Part shown: one piece after another, positions 5,627 through 12,502 of the stretch
Layout: every line of letters starts with the position of its first letter
Position numbering within the stretch: the first letter of the stretch is position 1
Virus record (IMG/VR): IMGVR_UViG_3300017755_000068
Span: 1-28,172 of that record
Direction: 5' to 3' (one strand)
DNA from: a virus
DNA: 28,172 nucleotides
Made by a program: the position numbers and the translations under genes
The notes under the pieces: model-generated
What the model saw: the letters and a program-made list of their open reading frames with translations, nothing else
The model's database searches: none
Told to the model about the DNA's origin: nothing

Positions 5627-5887
5627 ACCTTTGCTCTGACGTCAACGCATCATCATAGCAAGACTCTGAAGAGCATTGCCAGCTAAAGCTGTGCAATCTC
5701 TTTAGAAGCTAATGATGACATACTAAGACTAATTAGCCAGAGCTTTGCTCGGCTAATCAATTAGACTGCGTTGGTAATGGATAGGCGAAACAAGGTAATC
5801 AATCAATCTTCCACGATAACCCAGCTTAGCTGGGTAGTGGCTTGATTGGTTTACCCCCTCGCCTAGCCATTTAGTCAGAGTAAAGGT
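5627..5887 (+). ncRNA. Structured RNA, 3' multibranch domain closed by a 14-bp long-range stem
   Basis: ACCTTTGCTCTGAC (5627-5640) pairs with GTCAGAGTAAAGGT (5874-5887), 14 pairs with a single G-U, across 233 bases. Inside are two sub-domains. The first is closed by CAACGC (5643-5648) with GCGTTG (5768-5773) and contains a hairpin arm (5650-5718) and the arm 5729-5764. The second is closed by AATGG-A-TAGGCGA (5776-5788) with TCGCCTA-G-CCATT (5859-5871) and contains 5794-5805 with 5843-5855, CCAC/GTGG and CCCAGC-TTA-GCTGGG (5820-5834). Chance formation of such nested long-range pairing is very unlikely. Confidence 0.6.
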
Positions 5888-5923
5888 ACGCAATCTCCGA
5901 TTGCACTTTTCGTTAGAAAAGAT

Positions 5924-5951
5924 TTGACAGTTAGCTAACGAACGCTATAGA
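5924..5951 (+). promoter_or_regulatory. Candidate sigma70-type promoter for the small terminase gene
   Basis: TTGACA (5924-5929), a perfect -35, is followed after 16 bases by TATAGA (5946-5951). A start about seven bases later would fall at 5958-5960, only two to four bases before the terminase ATG, giving a leaderless or nearly leaderless message. This would explain why no Shine-Dalgarno sequence precedes that ATG. The spacer contains the palindrome GTTAGCTAAC (5930-5939), a possible operator. Inferred only. Confidence 0.45.
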
Positions 5952-5961
5952 TTATCCGAAG

Positions 5962-6327
5962 ATGACACAGCAGTTAACACAAAGACAGGTTGCCCTAGTT
6001 GATACACTCGTAGCAACTGGGTGTAGCATAACCCAAGCTTCTCAAGAAGCTGGTTATGCCAAAGGCGAAGCTGGCAGAGTAAGTGCCAGCAAGGCTTTGA
6101 AGCAACCTCACGTCAAAGCATATATGATGTCGCAAGTACAAGAACAGCTCGGTATGAGTGCTACGAAGGCACTCAGTAGGATTGTGTCGCTGTCAGGCGA
6201 CGCTAAATCCGAGTATGTCCAGCTCGAAGCGAGCAAGGACATACTAGACCGAGCTGGGTTCAAGGCACCAGACAAGCATATGCATATTCACGCAGGAGAT
6301 ATCCGCGTGAATATAGACCTGAGCTAA
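5962..6327 (+). CDS. Small terminase subunit (TerS-like)
   Basis: 121 aa. The first 60 residues form a helix-turn-helix of the terminase-small type: LTQRQVALVDTLVATG, then CSITQASQEAGYAKG, then ASKALKQPHVKAYM. The middle is helical (oligomerisation region) and the C-terminus short and polar. TerS recognises the packaging site and regulates the large subunit. It is separated from the large subunit gene by 1.9 kb, a terminator and two genes. The ATG has no good ribosome site. The coding DNA is saturated with hairpins: 6026-6059 (14 bp), 6155-6175, 6186-6201, 6212-6245 (9 bp plus 5 bp), 6284-6314 (10 bp) and 6318-6334, the last with the stop codon TAA as its loop. Packaging sites often lie in or near terS, so this may be functional DNA or RNA structure. 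Confidence 0.75.
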   Translation: MTQQLTQRQVALVDTLVATGCSITQASQEAGYAKGEAGRVSASKALKQPHVKAYMMSQVQEQLGMSATKALSRIVSLSGDAKSEYVQLEASKDILDRAGFKAPDKHMHIHAGDIRVNIDLS

Positions 6328-6515
6328 GCTCAGGGCATAGGCTTGCTAGGTGCCGAAGCTTGACTCGACTAATCCTCCCACGCGCAGACCACGCGTGAGG
6401 ATACCCGAGTTAGTATTCGTTGTCCTCCGTTCGTTGAACACTCACGTCGGTGTTGTGTCGCACACCCTTGCACATATCTTTAGATATGCGAGGGGGGGAC
6501 AAAACTCGACCGAGT
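6318..6515 (+). ncRNA. Structured region downstream of the small terminase gene
   Basis: CCTGAGC-TAA-GCTCAGG (6318-6334) spans the stop codon. ATCCTC and ACGCG (6372-6384) pair with CGCGT and GAGGAT (6392-6402). TTGTCCTCC (6420-6428) pairs with GGGGGACAA (6494-6502), enclosing AACACT/GGTGTT (6437-6454) and CCCTTG-CA-CATATC with GATATG-CGAGGG (6465-6494), another three-way junction. Wobbles (6426/6496, 6469/6490, 6442/6449) again fit the plus strand as RNA. It is either a 3' untranslated structure of the terS message or a separate RNA. From 6540 to 6669 the DNA becomes AT-rich with no gene. Confidence 0.5.
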
Positions 6516-6669
6516 GTTTGGGTCACATCACTAGCACTCAGATTATTTTCCACAAGGTCCGTTTAAGAATCTTCCTTACAATTTATGGCTTTACATTATA
6601 TTATTTGCTTGATAGGTTTGGTGTGTAGTATTATTTTTTTATATTATAAATTCCTTCGACTCCCAACTT

Positions 6670-6705
6670 CCCCCTAGTTTGCGCATTTGCTAGGGGGTTT
6701 TTTTT
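6670..6705 (+). terminator. Strong intrinsic terminator
   Basis: CCCCCTAG (6670-6677) pairs perfectly with CTAGGGGG (6690-6697), followed by eight T. It ends rightward transcripts from the structured RNA and the small terminase gene and insulates them from the late operon. Confidence 0.9.
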
Positions 6706-6712
6706 ATTTGCC

Positions 6713-6718
6713 TATAAT
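6713..6718 (+). promoter_or_regulatory. Possible -10 box of the late operon promoter
   Basis: TATAAT stands directly after the terminator and 45 bases before the first late gene. The best upstream -35-like hexamer, TTGCTA (6687-6692), is 20 bases away, which is long, so an activator or a phage-specific polymerase may be needed. Tentative. Confidence 0.35.
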
Positions 6719-6763
6719 ATTTTTTTCTGCTAAGGCTTGATTATTATTTAAAGGAGAATCAGT

Positions 6764-8023
6764 ATGCCGTTTCATAGTAATCACGGTGGTGGTAGTAGAC
6801 CAGACAGAGAGAGTGGTTCTGACCAACGCCAACAAGAAAAGCTTAGACAAAGAGAAGCAGACAGAAAACAAAAAGAAAGAGACGACAGAGCAAGGGCGCA
6901 GAGAGAAAAGAAAGCTGAGCAAGCACGATTAGCAAAGTCAAGAGCAGAAGCACAAGCTAAGAGACAACGTGAAGCTGATGCATTAAGAAAACAAAAACAA
7001 GCTGAAGCTATTAAAGCAAAGCAACTTAAAGCACAGGAAGAAGCAAAAAGAAAAGCAAGGAACGCAGTTAAAACAGTTCCAAAGAAAACGCCTTCTCAAG
7101 ATTTGCCTAGAGTAATGATGAAACCTCCTCCATCAAAACCAGCAAAACCGAAACCAGCAACTATATTTGGTTATAAAGTAACAGCTCCTAAATCTGATGT
7201 TCAAAAGAAAATAGATTCTGGTCAAGCTACAGTTATAGCAACACGTAAATTAGACAGTGGTAAAAGTTTAATATCTACAAATAAACAAACTGGTAGAATA
7301 ACAACAAAGGCTGAAGAAAACAGAATGGTAAGTGCTGGTAGAAGTTCGACTATGCAAGGTGGCACACGAACATCTAATGTTCCATTACCAATATCAAGAC
7401 CTAAAGCTGGTGGTTCTACTATGGCTGTTAGACAAGTAGACCCTAGTGGAACAAAGACAATGACAGCTCTCACACCAAGAAGACCATCTACACCATTAAC
7501 TGGTCCTGTGTATAGTGGACAACCTTTAACACTTTTTAAATCTGGTGGTCAATCAACAAGGCTAAGCCAACTTGCAAGCAAAACTGGTGGGATATCTAAC
7601 ACTGGTTTAACTGGAGAAAAGGTTGTTACACCTAAAGTTACTATAAAAAAACTTGCACCTATAACTGGTAACAATGATGGTACTACAAGTATAAATACAT
7701 CTATTGGTCTTGTTCCAAAGATAAGTAAACCTACTTCAGATTTTACATTGTTGAGAGGAGCTAAAAGGTTACTGGGTTCTTTTCAAGGTGCTGAACTTAC
7801 GGCAAGAAAGATTTTTGGTAATATTGGTGGTATAGGTTCATCTTTTGGTGGAGGTAGCAACACAGCTACAACAAATACTTTAATAGGTGGTATGGCAAAA
7901 AATATATCTAATTCTGGAAGCTGGTGGAAAAACGCTGGTGATGCTCAGTTAAAAAAGAACAAACAAAACAATGCAAGAGTTAAAGCTCAACTAGGATTAT
8001 CGGCTGGTAAGTCACAGTTTTAA
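6764..8023 (+). CDS. Coiled-coil, low-complexity phage protein between the terminase genes, 419 aa
   Basis: Family not recognised. Residues about 15-110 form a long, extremely charged helix rich in K, E, R, Q and A, probably a coiled coil; 110-140 is a Pro/Lys linker (KPPPSKPAKPKPA); the rest is Ser/Thr/Gly-rich and probably disordered, with a Gly stretch (GGIGSSFGGGSN) and a C-terminal basic patch. AGGAG precedes the ATG by seven bases. It opens the late operon and overlaps the next gene (TAATG). A virion or assembly role is suggested by position only. Gly/Ser-rich composition is like that of internal or ejected proteins. Confidence 0.7.
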   Translation: MPFHSNHGGGSRPDRESGSDQRQQEKLRQREADRKQKERDDRARAQREKKAEQARLAKSRAEAQAKRQREADALRKQKQAEAIKAKQLKAQEEAKRKARNAVKTVPKKTPSQDLPRVMMKPPPSKPAKPKPATIFGYKVTAPKSDVQKKIDSGQATVIATRKLDSGKSLISTNKQTGRITTKAEENRMVSAGRSSTMQGGTRTSNVPLPISRPKAGGSTMAVRQVDPSGTKTMTALTPRRPSTPLTGPVYSGQPLTLFKSGGQSTRLSQLASKTGGISNTGLTGEKVVTPKVTIKKLAPITGNNDGTTSINTSIGLVPKISKPTSDFTLLRGAKRLLGSFQGAELTARKIFGNIGGIGSSFGGGSNTATTNTLIGGMAKNISNSGSWWKNAGDAQLKKNKQNNARVKAQLGLSAGKSQF

Positions 8024-8220
8024 TGAGTGATTTTTTACATATTTTAAAGCCTAATGAAAGACGTATGCTAAGAACTATTGTTAAGAAAGTAAACTTCCAG
8101 CACTACCCAAAAGAATTTATAACTGATAGAGAAGCAGATAAGTTTATTGCTGTGCTGGGTCCTGTAACAATAGAAAAATTATTGAAGGTAGGCAAGGACA
8201 ACAATATTGACAACCTTTAA
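8023..8220 (+). CDS. Hypothetical protein, 65 aa
   Basis: Not recognised. Small basic helical protein (LKPNERRMLRTIVKKVNF start, IEKLLKVGKDNN near the end). Coupled to the previous gene by TAATG, and its end overlaps the start of the large terminase gene by 14 bases, so it is made in step with the packaging motor. It could be a packaging accessory; nothing more can be said. Confidence 0.6.
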   Translation: MSDFLHILKPNERRMLRTIVKKVNFQHYPKEFITDREADKFIAVLGPVTIEKLLKVGKDNNIDNL

Positions 8221-9724
8221 GTATAAGCCAGATGGCGTAACAATAAAGGAGTTTATGAAAGATGACTCATTTTTCAGAGGTCTACGTGGTCCAGTTGGAA
8301 GTGGAAAGTCGGTGGCGTGTTGTGTCGAAGTCTTCAGACGAGCATTGGAACAAAAGAAAAACGAAAAGGGTGTTCGTAAATCACGGTGGGCGATTATTAG
8401 AAATACCAACCCCCAACTCAGAACGACGACAATCAAAACGTGGCTAGACTGGTTTCCAGAAAATGCTTGGGGAAACTTTCGTTGGGAGGTTCCTTATACT
8501 CATTTTATTAAGAAAGGTGAAGTTGAACTTGAAGTTATATTTCTCGCGCTTGATAGACCAGAGGACGTTAAAAAATTACTATCGCTCGAACTTACAGGAG
8601 TATGGATTAATGAAGCTCGTGAGTTACCCAAGTCTATTATTGATGCTTGTACTATGCGTGTTGGTCGATACCCTTCAATGCGTGAAGGTGGTCCAAGTTG
8701 GTCAGGGGTTATATGTGACACCAACGCACCAGAAGAAGACCACTGGTGGTCAATAATGTCTGGTGAAGTTCCAGCTCCAGACCACATACCAAAAGAAGAA
8801 ATAAGAATGTTAGTCAAGCCAGACAACTGGAAGTTCTGGACACAGCCTAGTGGTATGCTTGAAAAGAAACTAGAAGATGGGAGTGTAGATGATTACAGAC
8901 CTAATCCAAAAGCAGAGAATGTATCTAACCTTATTAAAAGCTATTACGCTAATACAGTAAAAGGTAAAACAAAATCTTGGATTGATGTATATGTAATGAA
9001 TAAGCTAGGAACAATTCAAGAAGGCAAACCAGTTTATCAAATGTTTGCAAGTGATGTTCACGTATCCAAAGAAGAAATTAATGTTGCAACAGGTCTACCA
9101 GTATATGTTGGAATAGATTTTGGCTTGACACCAGCGTGTGTATTTGGTCAAAAGGTAAGAGGTAGATGGTTGTTACAATCCGAGATAGTTGCATTTGATA
9201 TGGGGATTGTAAGGTTTGCAGAATTAATTAGACAGGAGTTAGCAACAAAGTATGCTTCCCAAGATGCCCTTATCTATGGCGACCCATCTGGTGACTTCAG
9301 GGCGCAGACGGACGAGTCAACGCCATTCCAAATCCTTAGAGGTTGTGGACTCAAAGCACTCCCAGCGTCATCAAACGACGTCACGCTCAGAACGGAAGCA
9401 GTCAACAAAGCCTTAACAAATATGGTAGAAGGTAAGTCTGGAATGTTAGTTGATTATAGATGCAGAACTATTATTAAAGGGTTTGAAGGTGGGTATCAAT
9501 ATAGGAGAGTACAAGTATCTGGTGAAAGATATAGTGACAAACCAGATAAAAATATGTATTCACATATACACGACGCTTTACAATATCTAATGTTAGGAGC
9601 TGGAGAAGGTAGACAATTAATAAATAATCAGAAGCCAATGCAAGTTTTTAATGCTAAGAAAGATTATGACGTATTTAAAAGAAGACCAAAACCTAGACGA
9701 CAAGGTATGTGGGCGAGATTATAG
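8207..9724 (+). CDS. Terminase large subunit (packaging ATPase/nuclease)
   Basis: 505 aa, full length for podovirus-type large terminases. ATPase domain: Walker A GPVGSGKS (28-35), Walker B/catalytic region VWINEARE (132-139), and a coupling motif near CDTNAP (170-175). Nuclease domain, RNase H-like: Asp304 in VGIDFG, Asp359 in YGDPSGDF and Asp456 in HIHDALQY as the likely metal ligands. It powers DNA translocation into the prohead and cuts the concatemer. The start is a TTG at 8207 with AAGGA upstream; the alternative ATG at residue 17 would remove FKYKPDG, a stretch typical of this family, so the longer form is preferred. Followed nine bases later by the next gene. Confidence 0.92.
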   Translation: MTTFKYKPDGVTIKEFMKDDSFFRGLRGPVGSGKSVACCVEVFRRALEQKKNEKGVRKSRWAIIRNTNPQLRTTTIKTWLDWFPENAWGNFRWEVPYTHFIKKGEVELEVIFLALDRPEDVKKLLSLELTGVWINEARELPKSIIDACTMRVGRYPSMREGGPSWSGVICDTNAPEEDHWWSIMSGEVPAPDHIPKEEIRMLVKPDNWKFWTQPSGMLEKKLEDGSVDDYRPNPKAENVSNLIKSYYANTVKGKTKSWIDVYVMNKLGTIQEGKPVYQMFASDVHVSKEEINVATGLPVYVGIDFGLTPACVFGQKVRGRWLLQSEIVAFDMGIVRFAELIRQELATKYASQDALIYGDPSGDFRAQTDESTPFQILRGCGLKALPASSNDVTLRTEAVNKALTNMVEGKSGMLVDYRCRTIIKGFEGGYQYRRVQVSGERYSDKPDKNMYSHIHDALQYLMLGAGEGRQLINNQKPMQVFNAKKDYDVFKRRPKPRRQGMWARL

Positions 9725-9733
9725 GAGAGAACA

Positions 9734-9937
9734 ATGTGTTTTTTTAAAAGACCTCAAATGGTAATGCCAGAACCAAAGGTAGACCCAGAAGTTGAAAAGG
9801 CTCAAGCAGAAGCTAAAGCAAAAGCAGAAGCAGAGAAAAAGAAAGCTGAGATGTTTCAAACTAAAGTACAAGGTGGTAAAGTTGGTAGACGCTCATTAAT
9901 CTCTGGTGAATCTGGAGGGATAGGGTTTTACAAATGA
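9734..9937 (+). CDS. Small charged phage protein upstream of the portal, 67 aa
   Basis: Function unknown. The middle is an Ala/Lys/Glu-rich helix (about residues 14-42) and the end is GRRSLISGESGGIGFYK, a basic and Gly-rich tail seen in small proteins encoded just before podovirus portal genes. AGGAGAG precedes the ATG. The stop overlaps the portal ATG (ATGA), so the two are translationally coupled. Confidence 0.65.
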   Translation: MCFFKRPQMVMPEPKVDPEVEKAQAEAKAKAEAEKKKAEMFQTKVQGGKVGRRSLISGESGGIGFYK

Positions 9938-11511
9938 TTACTTACAGCACAACTGAATCTTTAAATGTAGCAACAGATGATAAAGTAAAAGCAATACTAT
10001 CAAAGTATGAAAGAGCTAGGACAGTTAGAAAGAACTGGGTAGACTTGTTTGAAGAATGTTATGAGTATGCTTTACCACAAAGAGAAAGTTTCTATCAAGA
10101 ATCTGCTGGTCAAAGAAGAGATGATAAGATATTTGATGAAACAGCAGTCGTTGGTGTACAAGAGTTTGCTTCAAGACTACAAGCTGGAATGGTTCCAAAC
10201 TTTGCAAGATGGGCTGACTTTATGGCTGGCTCTGAAGTGCCAAAAGAAAGCAGAGAGAATGTAAACTCAGACTTGGAAGATGTAACAGAGTATGTCTTTG
10301 AAGTATTACAGAACTCAAACTTTGCACAAGAAGCACACGAATCTTTTTTAGACCTTGCTGTTGGAACAGGAGTATTACTTTGTGAAGAAGGCGACGCAAT
10401 TAATCCGATACGCTTTTCGGCTATCCCATTACCTCACGTTACACTTGATGTTGGAGCTGATGATAGCATTGACCACATTTATAGAGAACGTTATATTCGT
10501 GCTGGAGAAATTGAGATTGCGTATCCGAGAGCAAAAATTTCTAGTAAACTACAGGAAGCAACAAGAAAAAACCCAGATGATAAAAGAAAAATTCTGGAAG
10601 TAGTATATAGAGATTATTCAAAGAAAAATATAATGGCACATTTCTATTGTGTAATAGATATGATGACAAAAGAAAAGATACTTGAAGAACGATATGAGGG
10701 TATTGGTTCGTGTCCTATTATAGCCTATCGCTGGTCTAAAGCTAGTGGTGAAATATATGGGAGAGGTCCTCTAATCAATGCCCTCTCTGCAATTAAAACT
10801 ACTAACTTAACAGTTGAGTTGATATTAGAAAATGCACAAATGGCAATCTCTGGTATATATCAAATGGAAGATGATGGGATTATAAACCCAGATTCTATTT
10901 CGCTTTTGCCCGGCACTGTCATTCCTAAGTCTGCTGGAAGTGCTGGACTACAGCCAATTAATAGTGCTGGTAGATTTGATGTAGCTGATTTAGTTCTTGG
11001 CGATATGAGAAACAATATCAAGAGAGCTTTGTATAATGATATGTTAGGCGACCCTAATCGTACACCAGCTTCAGCTACAGAAGTTGCAGAGAGAATGGCT
11101 GACTTATCAAGAAGGATTGGTTCAGCTTTTGGTAGGCTACAAGCTGAGATGGTACAACCAGTTCTACAAAGAGTTGTGTATATTTTAAAGAAACAAGGAC
11201 GTATTAATATACCAATTATTAATGGCAGAGAAGTAAAGGTAAGGTCTGTATCACCTTTAGCTCAAGCACAAGCACAATCAGATGTTGTATCTGTAGATAG
11301 ATTTCTAGAATTAGTCGGTGGCAGATTTGGTCCACAGATGTTGAATATGTTAATTGATTCTCAAGAAGTATCTTTATATCTAGCAAGAAAGTTTGGCGTT
11401 CCAGATAACTTAATTAGAAGTCCAGAACAAAGAGCTATGATACAACAGATGGCACAACAGATGATGCAAATGCAACAACAACAAGGAATGGAGCAACCAG
11501 TTCAACAATGA
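9934..11511 (+). CDS. Portal protein (head-tail connector, T7 gp8 type)
   Basis: 525 aa, the usual size for T7-like connectors. Typical features: an N-terminal YERARTVRKNWVDLFEECYEY segment, RLQAGMVPNFARWADF, DLAVGTGVLL, YGRGPLINAL and the long helix near SATEVAERMADLSRRIG. Twelve copies form the ring at the capsid vertex through which DNA enters and leaves. The C-terminus ends in a Gln/Met-rich run (about residues 500-525). Placed directly after the large terminase and before scaffold and capsid, as in T7-like phages. Confidence 0.92.
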   Translation: MITYSTTESLNVATDDKVKAILSKYERARTVRKNWVDLFEECYEYALPQRESFYQESAGQRRDDKIFDETAVVGVQEFASRLQAGMVPNFARWADFMAGSEVPKESRENVNSDLEDVTEYVFEVLQNSNFAQEAHESFLDLAVGTGVLLCEEGDAINPIRFSAIPLPHVTLDVGADDSIDHIYRERYIRAGEIEIAYPRAKISSKLQEATRKNPDDKRKILEVVYRDYSKKNIMAHFYCVIDMMTKEKILEERYEGIGSCPIIAYRWSKASGEIYGRGPLINALSAIKTTNLTVELILENAQMAISGIYQMEDDGIINPDSISLLPGTVIPKSAGSAGLQPINSAGRFDVADLVLGDMRNNIKRALYNDMLGDPNRTPASATEVAERMADLSRRIGSAFGRLQAEMVQPVLQRVVYILKKQGRINIPIINGREVKVRSVSPLAQAQAQSDVVSVDRFLELVGGRFGPQMLNMLIDSQEVSLYLARKFGVPDNLIRSPEQRAMIQQMAQQMMQMQQQQGMEQPVQQ

Positions 11512-11771
11512 CAAAACAAACACCTTATACAGCCATAGATGGTTTTCAAAGAAAACAAGAAGATGATGTTAAAATTTCTCACGAAATGGCATCATTGTTT
11601 AGTACACCAAGTGGTCAGCAAATTCTACAATATCTTAGAAGCATAACAATAGATGCTGTCTCTGGTGCAAATATATCCGACAATGAACTAAGACATTTAG
11701 AAGGTCAGAGATACTTAGTTGGATTAATAGTAAGAAGAATTAATCATAGTCACGGAGTGAAAAACAAATGA
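11508..11771 (+). CDS. Bbp19-like phage protein, 87 aa
   Basis: The core FSTPSGQQILQYLRSI, an acidic spacer, then HLEGQRYLVGLIVRRI matches the pattern of the small Bbp19-like family found beside podovirus portals (start of 'F-x-S-x-x-G-x-x-x-L', later 'E-G-x-R-x-L/V-x-x-I'). Function is not established. It overlaps the portal stop and the scaffold start by ATGA-type junctions. Confidence 0.65.
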   Translation: MTKQTPYTAIDGFQRKQEDDVKISHEMASLFSTPSGQQILQYLRSITIDAVSGANISDNELRHLEGQRYLVGLIVRRINHSHGVKNK

Positions 11772-12502
11772 ATGAAGTAGCAGAACAAGTACAAACTGTA
11801 GCTGATGTAGTGCCTGATGTTCAAACAGAACCAGCACCATTAGATAATCCAAGACCAGAATGGTTAGCTGAAAAGTTTAATACACCAGAAGATTTAGCAA
11901 GTGCTTATTCAAACTTAGAGAGTAAGTTAGGACAATCAGAAGATACTGTTAGAACAACAGTTATGTCAGAGCTTGAACAAGAATTTAATGAAGGCAGACC
12001 ATCAAGTGCTGGAGAGTATGAACTTCCAGAATCTATTGACCCAGAGTTAGCAAATGAAAATGAATTATTACAATGGTGGTCTAATGAAGCTTGGGAAAAT
12101 GGATACAGCCAAGAAGAGTTTAATACTGGTATTGATATGTATGTTAAAGCATTAAATGCAAGCCAGCCAGATATTGAAGCAGAGTTTGCTCAGCTAGGAG
12201 ATAATGCACAAGATAGAGTTAATGCAGTAGAGCTTTGGTCTAATGCAAACTTTGGTGAAGAACATATGGACGCAATAAAGATGTTGGGTTCTACAGCTAA
12301 AGGTATTGAAGTCATAGAGATACTTATGGATAAATTAAAAGGTTCATCTATAAATGGACAAGGACAATTAGCTGGTGTGCAAGGTGAAGCTGAGTTACTT
12401 ACAATGATGAAAGACCCACGTTACTGGAATCCAAAAGAACGTGATAACAATTTTATAGACCAAGTTAATCAAGGCTTTGGTAGATTGTATGGAAATAAAT
12501 AA
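11768..12502 (+). CDS. Capsid scaffolding protein (T7 gp9 type)
   Basis: 244 aa, acidic and helical. The segment RPEWLAEKFNTPEDLASAY with SNLESKLGQ is the hallmark of this scaffold family, and the C-terminal part is the helical capsid-binding region. It directs assembly of the prohead and leaves before packaging. Located between the portal and the capsid gene, as expected; overlaps the previous gene by four bases. Confidence 0.85.
   Translation: MNEVAEQVQTVADVVPDVQTEPAPLDNPRPEWLAEKFNTPEDLASAYSNLESKLGQSEDTVRTTVMSELEQEFNEGRPSSAGEYELPESIDPELANENELLQWWSNEAWENGYSQEEFNTGIDMYVKALNASQPDIEAEFAQLGDNAQDRVNAVELWSNANFGEEHMDAIKMLGSTAKGIEVIEILMDKLKGSSINGQGQLAGVQGEAELLTMMKDPRYWNPKERDNNFIDQVNQGFGRLYGNK

Larger units (their letters stand above)
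4974..5940 (+). ncRNA. Candidate large structured non-coding RNA, about 0.95 kb
   Basis: No credible gene lies between 4919 and 5961; instead nearly every base can be placed in a hairpin. The fold, worked out by eye, has a long composite stem closing 4974-5213, an AT-rich linker with hairpins at 5252-5274, 5298-5323 and 5342-5356, a three-way junction at 5385-5462, hairpins at 5492-5533 (with a GTGA loop) and 5555-5604, a 14-bp long-range stem closing 5627-5887 over a multibranch domain, and small hairpins at 5890-5904, 5906-5921 and 5930-5939. Wobble positions (for example 4996/5187, 4997/5186, 5306/5315, 5633/5881) are G-U only if the plus strand is transcribed. Size and style resemble phage-associated ornate RNAs (GOLLD, ROOL), but no family match is claimed. 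Whether it is one RNA or two is unknown. Confidence 0.6.

Noticed and set aside
4098-5939. CRISPR array or simple tandem repeats
   Set aside because: Hairpin modules are related but irregularly spaced, with no uniform repeat-spacer units.
4090-5940. tRNA genes in the structured region
   Set aside because: No segment has the cloverleaf arm order or a conserved T-arm; hairpin sizes do not fit.
6350-6628. 92-codon frame after the small terminase
   Set aside because: No ribosome site; overlaps the second structured element, then AT-rich DNA; the composition changes halfway.
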